Origin: Providencia rettgeri
GTDB taxonomy: Bacteria > Pseudomonadota > Gammaproteobacteria > Enterobacterales > Enterobacteriaceae
Length of the DNA: 64,000 nt
Assembly (NCBI RefSeq): GCF_013702265.1
Contig: NZ_CP059348.1
Coordinates: 1,736,001-1,800,000, forward strand
Direction of reading: 5' to 3'
Shown: in pieces, positions 54,454 through 64,000 of the stretch
Layout: each line of letters opens with the position of its first letter
Position numbering within the stretch: the stretch's first letter is position 1
Translations under genes and position numbers: made by a program
The notes under the pieces: model-generated
The model's input: only the letters and a program-made list of their open reading frames with translations
What the model was told of the DNA's origin: nothing
Databases searched by the model: none

Positions 54454-56382
54454 ATGCCTGTTATTACTCTTCCTGATGGAAGTCAGCGTCAATTCGACCA
54501 TGCAGTTTCTGTCATGGATGTGGCTCGCGATATCGGTGCCGGCCTAGCAAAAGCATGTATCGCTGGTCGTGTTAATGGTGAGCTGGTGGATGCTTGTGAA
54601 CTGATCGAGCATGACGCAAACCTGTCAATTATCACGAGTAAAGATGATGAAGGTCTAGAAATCATTCGTCACTCTTGTGCTCACTTATTAGGTCATGCAA
54701 TTAAACAATTGTGGCCAAATACCAAAATGGCAATCGGTCCGGTTATCGACAACGGTTTCTATTATGATATTGACCTTGACTATACGTTGACCCAGGAAGA
54801 TTTGGACAAGCTAGAAAAGCGTATGCTTGAGCTTGCCAAAACAGATTATGACGTGGTTAAAAAACGTGTTTCTTGGGCGGAAGCTCGTGAAACATTCGTA
54901 AACCGTGGCGAAGATTATAAAGTTGAAATCTTGGATCAAAATATTAGCCAAGATGATCGCCCAGGTTTATATCACCACCAAGAATATATTGATATGTGTC
55001 GCGGTCCACACGTACCAAATATGCGTTTCTGTCACCACTTTAAATTACAAAAAGTAGCAGGGGCATACTGGCGCGGTAACAGCGACAATAAAATGCTGCA
55101 ACGTATTTACGGTACAGCATGGGCAGATAAAAAGCAGCTTGCTGCGTATCTGCTGCGCTTAGAAGAAGCGGCGAAGCGTGACCACCGTAAAATTGGTAAG
55201 CAATTAGATTTATATCATATGCAGGAAGAAGCGCCGGGTATGGCGTTCTGGCATAACGATGGTTGGACAATTTTCCGTGAACTGGAAACTTTTGTACGTA
55301 CCAAACTGAAATCCTACAATTACCAAGAAGTTAAAGGTCCATTTATGATGGACCGCGTATTGTGGGAAAGAACAGGTCACTGGGAAAACTACAAAGATGC
55401 AATGTTCACAACCTCATCTGAGAACCGTGAATATTGTGTTAAACCAATGAACTGCCCAGGTCACGTTCAGATCTTTAACCAAGGGTTAAAATCTTACCGT
55501 GATTTACCATTGCGTATGGCAGAATTTGGTAGCTGTCACCGTAATGAGCCTTCAGGTGCACTGCATGGTTTGATGCGCGTACGTGGCTTTACCCAAGACG
55601 ACGCCCATATCTTCTGTACTGAAGATCAAATTCTGGGCGAAGTGACTAGCTGTATTGAGATGATTTATGACGTTTACAGCACTTTCGGTTTTGAAAAAAT
55701 CGTTGTAAAACTGTCTACTCGTCCTGAAAAACGTATCGGTACAGACGATATGTGGGATACGGCAGAAGCAGACTTAGCCAATGCGCTGAAGTCGAAAGGT
55801 ATTGAGTTTGAATACCAGCCGGGCGAAGGTGCATTCTACGGTCCGAAAATTGAATTTACACTGTATGACTGCCTTGACCGTGCATGGCAATGCGGTACTG
55901 TACAATTAGACTTCTTCTTACCAGGTCGTCTAAATGCTTCTTATGTTGGTGAAAATAATGAGCGTATTACGCCAGTTATGATCCACCGTGCGGTTCTGGG
56001 TTCACTAGAGCGCTTTATCGGGATCTTAACGGAAGAATATGCAGGTTTCTTCCCAACATGGTTAGCACCACAACAAGTTGTTGTGATGAACATTACAGAT
56101 AGTCAAGCAGACTATGTTCAAGAATTAGTTAGCAAGCTGCAAAGTGTTGGCATTCGTGCGAAAGCGGACTTACGTAACGAGAAAATCGGCTTTAAGATCC
56201 GCGAACACACCCTGCGTCGTGTTCCTTACATGTTGGTTTGTGGTGAGAAAGAAGTTGAATCAGGTAAAGTGTCTGTTCGTACCCGTCGTGGTAAAGATTT
56301 AGGCAGCCTTGATGTTAACGAATTCATGACTAAACTACTGGAAGAAATTCGCAGTCGTCAGCTCAATCAGATGGAGGAATAA
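54454..56382 (+). CDS. thrS: Threonyl-tRNA synthetase
   Basis: Class II synthetase charging tRNA-Thr, with editing of mischarged serine. 642 residues from ATG at 54454, identical in length to E. coli ThrRS. Domains: TGS (residues 1-61), editing domain with the HxxxH (HSCAHLLGH) and CRGPHVPN motifs, catalytic core with motif 2 around [26 protein letters not shown] and motif 3 near the C-terminal part, then the anticodon-binding domain ([19 protein letters not shown]). The open frame extends to GTG at 54421, but that lies inside the operator hairpin and is not a start. infC begins four bases after the stop. Confidence 0.97.
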   Translation: MPVITLPDGSQRQFDHAVSVMDVARDIGAGLAKACIAGRVNGELVDACELIEHDANLSIITSKDDEGLEIIRHSCAHLLGHAIKQLWPNTKMAIGPVIDNGFYYDIDLDYTLTQEDLDKLEKRMLELAKTDYDVVKKRVSWAEARETFVNRGEDYKVEILDQNISQDDRPGLYHHQEYIDMCRGPHVPNMRFCHHFKLQKVAGAYWRGNSDNKMLQRIYGTAWADKKQLAAYLLRLEEAAKRDHRKIGKQLDLYHMQEEAPGMAFWHNDGWTIFRELETFVRTKLKSYNYQEVKGPFMMDRVLWERTGHWENYKDAMFTTSSENREYCVKPMNCPGHVQIFNQGLKSYRDLPLRMAEFGSCHRNEPSGALHGLMRVRGFTQDDAHIFCTEDQILGEVTSCIEMIYDVYSTFGFEKIVVKLSTRPEKRIGTDDMWDTAEADLANALKSKGIEFEYQPGEGAFYGPKIEFTLYDCLDRAWQCGTVQLDFFLPGRLNASYVGENNERITPVMIHRAVLGSLERFIGILTEEYAGFFPTWLAPQQVVVMNITDSQADYVQELVSKLQSVGIRAKADLRNEKIGFKIREHTLRRVPYMLVCGEKEVESGKVSVRTRRGKDLGSLDVNEFMTKLLEEIRSRQLNQMEE

Positions 56383-56385
56383 GGT

Positions 56386-56925
56386 ATTAAAGGCGGAAAA
56401 AAACTCCCAACAGCACGCCCGAATCGTATTAACGAAGAGATCCGTGCAACTGAAATCCGTGTTACTGGCATTGACGGTGAACAACTTGGTGTAATGAGTG
56501 TGCGTGACGCACTTGCCAAAGCGGAAGAAGCTGGTGTTGATTTAGTTGAAATCAGCCCAAACGCAGAGCCACCAGTTTGTCGGATCATGGATTACGGCAA
56601 GTATCTTTATGAGAAAAGTAAATCTCAGAAAGAGCAGAAAAAGAAACAAAAAGTTGTTCAAGTGAAGGAAATTAAATTCCGTCCAGGAACAGATGAAGGA
56701 GACTACCAAGTTAAATTACGTAGCCTCATTCGTTTCTTAGAAGATGGTGATAAAGCGAAAATCACACTGCGTTTCCGTGGTCGTGAAATGGCTCATCAAC
56801 AAATCGGTATGGAGATGCTTAACCGCATCAAAGCTGATTTAGAAGAGCTAGCCGTCGTTGAATCATTCCCTTCACGTATTGAAGGTCGCCAAATGATCAT
56901 GGTGATGGGACCTAAGAAAAAATAA
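56386..56925 (+). CDS. infC: Translation initiation factor IF-3, first copy (ATT start)
   Basis: IF-3 governs start-codon fidelity and prevents subunit joining. 179 residues from the rare ATT start at 56386, placed after GGAGGAATAAGGT exactly as in E. coli infC, where AUU allows autoregulation. N domain ([14 protein letters not shown]), linker [17 protein letters not shown] and C domain ([32 protein letters not shown]) are complete. Compared with copy two I count 22 differences in 179, 11 of them in the first 36 residues. It has KYLYE and VMGPKKK where E. coli and copy two have KFLYE and VLAPKKK, so this is the more diverged copy. A strong terminator follows. Confidence 0.93.
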   Translation: MKGGKKLPTARPNRINEEIRATEIRVTGIDGEQLGVMSVRDALAKAEEAGVDLVEISPNAEPPVCRIMDYGKYLYEKSKSQKEQKKKQKVVQVKEIKFRPGTDEGDYQVKLRSLIRFLEDGDKAKITLRFRGREMAHQQIGMEMLNRIKADLEELAVVESFPSRIEGRQMIMVMGPKKK

Positions 56926-56941
56926 TAGGTCATGATTAAGA

Positions 56942-56980
56942 ACGCGAGTGGGGGGATTGTACCTCACTCGCGTTTTTTTA
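56942..56980 (+). terminator. Terminator between the two infC copies
   Basis: Perfect 9-bp GC-rich stem ACGCGAGTG/CACTCGCGT with a T7 tail, 17 bases after the first infC. It should separate thrS-infC(1) from infC(2)-rpmI-rplT. Confidence 0.93.
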
Positions 56981-57091
56981 TTGTTAGACTTGGCTATTTA
57001 CATGATCCTCTGCGAATAATTTGAATATCTGCTTGAGTAATCTCACAATAAGCAGTAAAATCCGCGGTCGAATCGCTTTGTAAAACTCGCT

Positions 57092-57120
57092 TTGTTCGAG
57101 TTAGAGCCAAAAAAGAATAT
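57092..57120 (+). promoter_or_regulatory. Candidate promoter for the second infC operon
   Basis: TTGTTC, 17-base spacer, GAATAT, located about 95 bases upstream of the second infC and downstream of the terminator. The match to sigma-70 consensus is moderate; some promoter must exist here if the terminator is efficient. Confidence 0.35.
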
Positions 57121-57214
57121 CGCGTTTGGGTAATAAATTGTTTAAAAAGACATTACCGAGGCGCTTGCTTTAGAGAATGTAGCAAATCTCTTTATCCAGT
57201 TGGAGGAATGAAGT

Positions 57215-57754
57215 ATTAAAGGCGGAAAAAGAATCCCATCAACACGACCAAATCGTATTAATGATGAAATTCGTGTTCCTGAAGTCCGTTTAACCGGTTT
57301 AGACGGCGAACAGTTAGGCATCATGAGCGCACGTGAAGCGCTTGAAAAAGCTGAAGAAGCAGGTGTAGACCTCGTTGAAATCAGCCCAAATGCTGAACCG
57401 CCAGTTTGTCGTATCATGGATTACGGCAAATTCCTTTATGAGAAGAGCAAGTCTCAAAAAGAACAGAAAAAGAAACAAAAAGTTGTTCAGGTGAAGGAAA
57501 TTAAATTCCGCCCTGGTACAGATGAAGGTGATTATCAGGTCAAACTACGCAACCTGATTCGCTTTCTAGAAGATGGTGATAAAGCGAAAGTAACACTGCG
57601 TTTTCGTGGTCGTGAAATGGCTCACCAGCAAATCGGTATGGAAATGCTTAACCGCATCAAATCTGATTTGGAAGAGTTAGCATCTGTTGAATCATTCCCT
57701 TCGAAGATTGAAGGGCGTCAAATGATTATGGTGCTAGCACCTAAGAAGAAATAA
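57215..57754 (+). CDS. infC: Translation initiation factor IF-3, second copy (ATT start)
   Basis: A complete second IF-3 of 179 residues, again starting with ATT (57215) behind GGAGGAATGAAGT. The sequence immediately before it reads CAGTTGGAGGAA followed by TGA, resembling the thrS 3' end (QLEE-stop), as if the duplicated unit began inside thrS. It is followed by rpmI and rplT and carries the residues shared with E. coli (GKR, REALEKA, KFLYE, VLAPKKK), so this looks like the conserved infC. All IF-3 domains and the Lys-rich linker are intact. Confidence 0.94.
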   Translation: MKGGKRIPSTRPNRINDEIRVPEVRLTGLDGEQLGIMSAREALEKAEEAGVDLVEISPNAEPPVCRIMDYGKFLYEKSKSQKEQKKKQKVVQVKEIKFRPGTDEGDYQVKLRNLIRFLEDGDKAKVTLRFRGREMAHQQIGMEMLNRIKSDLEELASVESFPSKIEGRQMIMVLAPKKK

Positions 57755-57808
57755 TTAGGCAACCAAGTAATAGTTTCACAGTAATGTGAGTATTATTCGC
57801 CTAATTAA

Positions 57809-58045
<237 letters not shown>

Positions 58046-58080
58046 GTAAACATTTAGTTAATTAAGAATAAAGACGATAG

Positions 58081-58446
<366 letters not shown>

Positions 58447-58457
58447 TGTTTGCTTGA

Positions 58458-58483
58458 AGAGAGGAAGGAAACTTCCTCTTTTC
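58458..58483 (+). terminator. Terminator of rplT
   Basis: Stem AGAGGAAG/CTTCCTCT with a GAAA loop and TTTC tail, 13 bases after the stop. Confidence 0.85.
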
Positions 58484-58572
58484 ATTTATAATGTTTGTAT
58501 TAAAAATCAGCTTGTGTTAATACTTTCAGTCAATATTAGTCACTTTAAACCTGTGTTTTTGAGACTCTTTTA

Positions 58573-58617
58573 ATGAACAACGTTATTTTTCGTTTCTTTT
58601 TTTACTTTAGCACCTGA
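58573..58617 (+). CDS. pheM: pheST leader peptide PheM
   Basis: 14-residue leader peptide [14 protein letters not shown] with five phenylalanines, nearly the same as E. coli PheM ([14 protein letters not shown]). Ribosome stalling at the Phe codons when charged tRNA-Phe is scarce favours the antiterminator and lets transcription enter pheS. Too short for ordinary gene calling. The attenuator lies 53 bases downstream. Confidence 0.95.
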   Translation: [14 protein letters not shown]

Positions 58618-58669
58618 ATCTCGGGGGCTTTTGCGTATAGCGAGTAGAATAGAAACGAAAAGTTACGCT

Positions 58670-58696
58670 AAAGCCTCCGTCAGGAGGCTTTTTTGT
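58670..58696 (+). terminator. pheST attenuator
   Basis: Stem AAAGCCTCC/GGAGGCTTT with T6, located between pheM and pheS. The CGGGGGCTT segment near 58622 can compete in an alternative pairing, as needed for attenuation. Confidence 0.9.
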
Positions 58697-58777
58697 TTTT
58701 GGTTTGATAGAAAATACAGTAAAATCAGTCAGGTATTCACATCTTATTAATATGATTTGTGATGATAAATTTAGTGA

Positions 58778-59800
<1,023 letters not shown>

Positions 59801-59814
59801 GGCGGGTCTATCTC

Positions 59815-62202
59815 ATGAAATTCAGTGAACTATGGTTACGCGAATGGGTGAACCCGGCGGTAAGCAGTGAAGAATTATCAGACCAAATCACCATGGCGGG
59901 TCTGGAAGTTGATGGTGTTGAAACCGTTGCGGGTCAATTCCACGGTGTTGTTGTGGGTGAAGTTGTTGAATGTGGACAACACCCTAACGCAGATAAACTG
60001 CGTGTCACGAAAGTGAATGTTGGCGGCGATCGCTTATTAGATATCGTATGTGGTGCACCAAACTGTCGCCAAGGCTTACGTGTTGCCGTGGCAACCGTTG
60101 GAGCTGTATTACCGGGTGATTTCAAAATTAAAGCGGCGAAATTACGTGGCGAGCCATCAGAAGGCATGCTGTGCTCATACTCTGAGTTAGGTATTTCTGA
60201 TGACCACAGCGGCATTATTGAATTACCACAAGACGCGGTTATTGGTACTGACATCCGTGAATATCTAAAATTAGATGATCACGCGATTGAAATCAGCATT
60301 ACACCAAACCGTGCAGATTGCTTAAGTATCTTAGGTGTGGCGCGTGATGTAGCGGTTATCAACAAATTAGATTTAGTTGAACCTGCAATTAGCCCAGTAG
60401 CTAGCACAATTAAGGACACGTTCCCAATTCGTGTTGAAGCACCTGCTGCCTGCCCACGCTTCTTAGGTCGTGTGATCAAAAATATCGATGTTAGCGCACC
60501 AACGCCAATGTGGATGAAAGAGAAACTGCGTCGTGGTGGTGTTCGTTCTATTGATGCAGTGGTTGATATCACGAACTATGTTCTGTTGGAATTAGGTCAA
60601 CCACAACACGCTTATGATTTAGATCGTTTAAATGGCGCAATCGTTGTGCGCATGGCGAAAGATGAAGAGAAGTTAGTACTGCTAGACGGTACAGAAGCTA
60701 CTCTGAAATCTGACACGCTGGTTATTGCTGATGAAACTCAAGCTTTGGGTATCGCAGGCATCTTTGGTGGTGAGCACTCAGGTGTTAACACTGAAACCAA
60801 GAACATTTTATTAGAATGTGCATTCTTCGAACCACTGGCTATCACCGGCCGTGCTCGTAATTACGGTCTGCACACTGATGCTTCACACCGTTTTGAACGT
60901 GGTGTTGACTCTCAGCTACAATTTAAAGCGATGGAACGTGCAACCGCATTGATCGTGGAAATTTGTGGCGGTGAAGTTGGTGAAATCATTGACGTTTCTA
61001 GCGAAGCACATTTACCGAAACCAGCAAATATTAAGCTGACGCGTAAAAAATTAGACCGTTTAATCGGTCATGTGATCGCAGACGAAACGGTGACTGATAT
61101 TCTGACGCGTTTAGGTTGCCAAGTACAAGTTTCCGCAGATTGCTGGGATGTTGTGGCGCCAAGCTGGCGTTTCGATATGCAAATCGAAGAAGATTTAGTT
61201 GAAGAAGTCGCTCGCGTATACGGATATAACAATATCCCAGACGTACCGTTGCGCGCTGATTTGATTATGACTGACCATAAAGAAGCTAATTTACCGCTGA
61301 AACGTATTAAAGCGATGTTAGTTGACCGTGGTTATCAAGAAGCGATTACTTATAGCTTCGTAGATCCTAAAATTCAAAGCCTATTACATCCGCAGGAAGA
61401 AGTACTTTCCTTGCCAAATCCAATTTCAGCGGACATGTCCGCAATGCGTTTGTCTCTGTTGACTGGTTTATTAGGCACTGTGGTCTATAATCAAAATCGT
61501 CAACAAAACAGAATTCGTTTATTTGAGACAGGTCTACGCTTTACGCCTGATAATCAAGCAGAATATGGTATTCGTCAGGAAAACATGCTGGCGGGTGTGA
61601 TCACGGGCAACAAATTCGATGAACATTGGTCATTAGATAAACAAGTTGTTGACTTCTTTGATTTAAAAGGTGATCTTGAAGCTGTTTTTGAATTGACTGG
61701 AAAACTAAATCAAATTACATTTAAATCTGAAGCACATCCAGCACTACATCCTGGGCAAAGTGCTGGGATTTATCTGGAAAATGAACATATTGGCTTTATC
61801 GGTGTTGTTCACCCAGAACTAGAACGTAAACTCGATTTAAATGGTCGTACAGTCGTGTTTGAAGTTCGTACTGATGCAATCGCACAGCGTGTTATTCCAG
61901 AAGCGAAAGCGATTTCGCGTTATCCGTCGAACCGTCGTGACATTGCTGTGGTTGTGCCAGAAACTGTAGCAGCTGCCGAAGTTTTAGCAGAATGTAAAAA
62001 AGTTGGCATAAATCATATAGTTGGCATAAACTTATTTGATGTGTATTGTGGTGAGGGGATAGCAGAGGGTTATAAGAGTCTCGCTATCAGTCTCGTCTTC
62101 CAAGATACCCAGCGTACCATGGAAGAAGAAGAGATTACCGCGACCGTTGATCTGTGTGTTGCTGCGTTAAAACAGCGATTCCAAGCCTCCTTGAGGGACT
62201 AA
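59815..62202 (+). CDS. pheT: Phenylalanyl-tRNA synthetase beta subunit
   Basis: 795 residues, the E. coli length. Domains: an OB-fold tRNA-binding domain (residues about 39-148, [19 protein letters not shown]), B3/B4 editing domain ([17 protein letters not shown]), B5, the catalytic-like core without activity, and the C-terminal ferredoxin-fold anticodon-binding domain ([15 protein letters not shown]). Starts 14 bases after pheS; ihfA begins four bases after its stop, so the three are one operon. Confidence 0.97.
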   Translation: MKFSELWLREWVNPAVSSEELSDQITMAGLEVDGVETVAGQFHGVVVGEVVECGQHPNADKLRVTKVNVGGDRLLDIVCGAPNCRQGLRVAVATVGAVLPGDFKIKAAKLRGEPSEGMLCSYSELGISDDHSGIIELPQDAVIGTDIREYLKLDDHAIEISITPNRADCLSILGVARDVAVINKLDLVEPAISPVASTIKDTFPIRVEAPAACPRFLGRVIKNIDVSAPTPMWMKEKLRRGGVRSIDAVVDITNYVLLELGQPQHAYDLDRLNGAIVVRMAKDEEKLVLLDGTEATLKSDTLVIADETQALGIAGIFGGEHSGVNTETKNILLECAFFEPLAITGRARNYGLHTDASHRFERGVDSQLQFKAMERATALIVEICGGEVGEIIDVSSEAHLPKPANIKLTRKKLDRLIGHVIADETVTDILTRLGCQVQVSADCWDVVAPSWRFDMQIEEDLVEEVARVYGYNNIPDVPLRADLIMTDHKEANLPLKRIKAMLVDRGYQEAITYSFVDPKIQSLLHPQEEVLSLPNPISADMSAMRLSLLTGLLGTVVYNQNRQQNRIRLFETGLRFTPDNQAEYGIRQENMLAGVITGNKFDEHWSLDKQVVDFFDLKGDLEAVFELTGKLNQITFKSEAHPALHPGQSAGIYLENEHIGFIGVVHPELERKLDLNGRTVVFEVRTDAIAQRVIPEAKAISRYPSNRRDIAVVVPETVAAAEVLAECKKVGINHIVGINLFDVYCGEGIAEGYKSLAISLVFQDTQRTMEEEEITATVDLCVAALKQRFQASLRD

Positions 62203-62206
62203 ACTT

Positions 62207-62503
62207 ATGGCGCTTACTAAAGCTGAAATGTCAGAAAATTTGTTTGAAAAACTAGGTGTTAGCAAACGTGATGCGAAAGACCTTGTTGAAACTTTCTTTG
62301 AAGAGGTTCGCCTTTCCTTAGAAAACGGTGAGCAAGTTAAATTATCTGGATTCGGTAACTTTGATTTACGTGATAAAAATCAACGTCCCGGTCGTAACCC
62401 TAAAACTGGGGAAGATATTCCAATCACTGCTCGTCGTGTTGTTACTTTCCGTCCAGGCCAAAAATTAAAAAGCCGCGTGGAAAAAGCAACGCCAAAAGAG
62501 TAA
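62207..62503 (+). CDS. ihfA: Integration host factor alpha subunit
   Basis: 98-residue DNA-bending protein of the HU/IHF family, partner of Ihf[38 protein letters not shown] and the beta-arm tip [10 protein letters not shown] are typical and match E. coli IhfA (99). ATG at 62207, four bases after the pheT stop. In E. coli btuC follows directly; here an extra minus-strand gene intervenes. Confidence 0.97.
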   Translation: MALTKAEMSENLFEKLGVSKRDAKDLVETFFEEVRLSLENGEQVKLSGFGNFDLRDKNQRPGRNPKTGEDIPITARRVVTFRPGQKLKSRVEKATPKE

Positions 62504-62530
62504 TCCTATTCTCTGAATAGCAGAGTAATA

Positions 62531-62561
62531 AAAAAGACCGCCTAGGCGGTCTTTATTTTTA
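62531..62561 (+). terminator. Terminator of pheST-ihfA
   Basis: Stem AAAGACCGCC/GGCGGTCTTT with TATTTTT tail. Confidence 0.92.
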
Positions 62562-62591
62562 AGTAAAACATTTTTAAGTAAAAGACATCTT

Positions 62592-63740
62592 TTAAATACG
62601 GTGAAATAGACTTTTCTCTTGATGGATTAACGCGGCAATATAATTTTCAGCGAGTTTAGTTACTTCAGCTTCTTTTCGAAGCTCAGCAAGAGATTCCTGA
62701 CTATTATGTTGCGGTGTACTGCTTGTATTGATCAAGTGCGGTGCGAAAATCATAGCTAAATTTCTGATGGACATTTTATGGGATGCCTCATCATTGGAAA
62801 TGAGAGCGCAAAAGCGAGTAACAAGTTGCAATGTTAATGGCGGTGGTGCTAGGCGACTCAATGCACTGTGGATCCTTTTGTCGCAGTTTTTTAAAATCGA
62901 AGGGGCTTTATTTTTTAATTGTTCACTATTTTTAATTTGTTGGGTCACATCTTCTTTGTTTTTAACTGCATCAGCACAAGCTTGTAAATCATCAAATGAA
63001 ATATCTGATTTGAAGTCGATGTTGTTAGTTTTTCTGAGTAATTCCCCAGCTATTTTTTTAAACGCGCTGGTTAATGTTTGTAAAGAACAGTTCACGGCGA
63101 GTGTAAGATGGCCATTCGGGTCATTTATCATATTAACGAGTTCACTGACAGCATTTTTGCTACCTTCAGTACGAAGTATACCTTCACTTGTTGCATACTC
63201 ATTATGTTTAAGAATCTTACAACCAAGCAGGTTAATGGCGTGATTTTTCTCTCTATCTATGTCAGAAAGACGGTCATAATTATTAATGAGTAGCTCATTG
63301 CTTTGCTGCAATTTATCGGTTTCGTTTTTTCGTGTTTTTTCTGCACGCTGGGCTTTATGTTGAGCGACTGCGTTTAATGCAGCAGCTCGTGCCGCATCGA
63401 CTCGAGGATTCCCGGTTAAACCCGCTTTGGGAATGATGCCATCTTGAGGTGATAAGTTTTTTGCGGAAGTTTCATCTGCAAAGGAAACCGCGCGAGATGA
63501 TGCCCCCTTGTTCGGAAGGCTAATCATAACAAAGGCTTCATCTGAAACAGTTTTTTTCTTGCTTACTTGTTTGCTTTGGCAACTAAAAAGTAAAGAAAAA
63601 AAGCTAGTAAATGATTGAGTTACTTTTCTTAGCGATGTTTTAAAATGGCTGTTAGCCTTATTTTCAGTTTGGCCAGTTTCTTTTACGTCGAATGTAGAGA
63701 GCGATGATTTGGGGGAATTATTAACTGTGCTTAGTGCCAT
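62592..63740 (-). CDS. Eukaryotic-like RhoGAP-domain protein, putative secreted effector
   Basis: 382-residue protein whose C-terminal two-thirds (about residues 160-345) fits a RhoGAP domain. The arginine-finger motif is EGILRTEGS (R190; eukaryotic consensus GIFRxSG). A helix LTSAFKKIAGELL follows, where RhoGAPs have LLKxFLRELPEPLL. The closing motif KMSIRNLAMIFAPHLI (322-337) matches KMxxxNLAxxFxPxLL closely. The first 150 residues are Ser/Thr/Lys/Asn-rich with one short hydrophobic patch (FTSFFSLLFS) and an Ala/Lys-rich helix, and have no Sec signal, which would suit a type III-secreted effector (inference). ATG at 63740 has GAGGG upstream; a TTG six bases earlier is less likely. Convergent with ihfA, divergent from btuC; no secretion genes are in view. 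Confidence 0.75.
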   Translation of the reverse strand: MALSTVNNSPKSSLSTFDVKETGQTENKANSHFKTSLRKVTQSFTSFFSLLFSCQSKQVSKKKTVSDEAFVMISLPNKGASSRAVSFADETSAKNLSPQDGIIPKAGLTGNPRVDAARAAALNAVAQHKAQRAEKTRKNETDKLQQSNELLINNYDRLSDIDREKNHAINLLGCKILKHNEYATSEGILRTEGSKNAVSELVNMINDPNGHLTLAVNCSLQTLTSAFKKIAGELLRKTNNIDFKSDISFDDLQACADAVKNKEDVTQQIKNSEQLKNKAPSILKNCDKRIHSALSRLAPPPLTLQLVTRFCALISNDEASHKMSIRNLAMIFAPHLINTSSTPQHNSQESLAELRKEAEVTKLAENYIAALIHQEKSLFHRI

Positions 63741-63862
63741 ATGCAAACCCTCATTGTGGTTAAAAGTGGAATTAAAATTGGCAGCAGTTTAAATTTTTTC
63801 TTATGCTCTCTCTTATATAAAACGCGCTTATTTTTTAATGAAAGATAATTATTGTAAATGTA

Positions 63863-64000
63863 ATGACTATTTCCTTGAAAAACTTACAAAAAAAACAACA
63901 TCAATCCGATATGGGGTTGATTATTTTGTTGTTACTGAGTCTTTGTATCATTGCAATGCTATCGCTCAGTGCAGGGGAAATTTGGTATTGGCCGAACCAA
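63863..64000 (+). CDS. btuC: Vitamin B12 ABC transporter permease BtuC (5' part)
   Basis: First 46 codons of a permease cut by the window end. An N-terminal polar segment (SLKNLQKKQHQSD) leads into a hydrophobic helix and LSLSAGEIWYWPNQ, which corresponds to LSLCAGEQWISPGDW at the same place in E. coli BtuC. Position next to ihfA supports it. ATG at 63863; no strong ribosome-binding site is visible. Confidence 0.8.
   Translation, partial: MTISLKNLQKKQHQSDMGLIILLLLSLCIIAMLSLSAGEIWYWPNQ

Overview
The window looks like a chromosomal segment of a gammaproteobacterium of the order Enterobacterales, most likely Providencia or a close relative in the Morganellaceae (inference). The base composition is AT-rich. 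Proteins are close to E. coli housekeeping homologues, and several E. coli-like gene orders are kept: uvrY-uvrC-pgsA-glyW-cysT-leuZ, yniA/yniB/hxpB(yniC)/ydjM/tcyP, and thrS-infC-rpmI-rplT-pheM-pheS-pheT-ihfA-btuC. There is no phage, plasmid or CRISPR signature. The only clear mobile element is one intact IS5-group insertion sequence (50760-51956).

Layout. 1-9.6 kb: peptide permease dtpA, glpX, an AEC-family permease, a DUF2339/DUF3999 envelope pair, a GFA-family zinc protein and psiE. 9.9-12.7 kb: an AbgT-family transporter with a broken frame, followed by pepT. 12.9-17 kb: a uvrY homologue, uvrC, pgsA and a tRNA cluster (Gly, Cys, Leu, Leu). 17-22.3 kb: fabV, a CinA-like gene, a second methionine aminopeptidase and a DUF4239-type membrane protein. 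22.4-27 kb: an ascorbate-type PTS with a divergent LacI regulator and two palindromic operators, then an exo/endonuclease-phosphatase gene interrupted by an 8-bp tandem duplication. 27.6-31.4 kb: ribitol dehydrogenase and kinase with a divergent LacI regulator. 31.4-33.6 kb: fetAB and a fluoride-riboswitch-controlled crcB. 34-39.7 kb: a transporter/M20 amidohydrolase pair, a DUF2526-like small protein, an XRE-cupin regulator divergent from azlCD, and small secreted and cysteine-cluster proteins. 40-45 kb: tcyP, SOS-controlled ydjM, hxpB, yniB, yniA. 45-48.9 kb: sitABCD with a Fur box. 49-54.2 kb: emtA, marC, the IS and several small envelope proteins. 54.4-62.5 kb: the translation operon region. 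62.6-64 kb: a RhoGAP-like protein gene and the start of btuC.

The most notable points are these. (1) A gene encoding a eukaryotic-type RhoGAP domain with an apparent arginine finger sits between ihfA and btuC. (2) Two divergent, complete infC genes lie in tandem, both starting with ATT. (3) The uvrY homologue lacks the phospho-acceptor Asp, the Thr and the Lys of the receiver domain. (4) One frame break is explained exactly by an 8-bp tandem duplication. (5) A tandem second tRNA-Leu(UAA) follows the conserved tRNA cluster.

Cis-regulation visible in the sequence includes the fluoride riboswitch, the thrS anticodon-mimic operator, the pheM leader with attenuator, a LexA box, a Fur box, the paired LacI operators and many intrinsic terminators. 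Comparisons with E. coli proteins are from memory of those families; no search was run.
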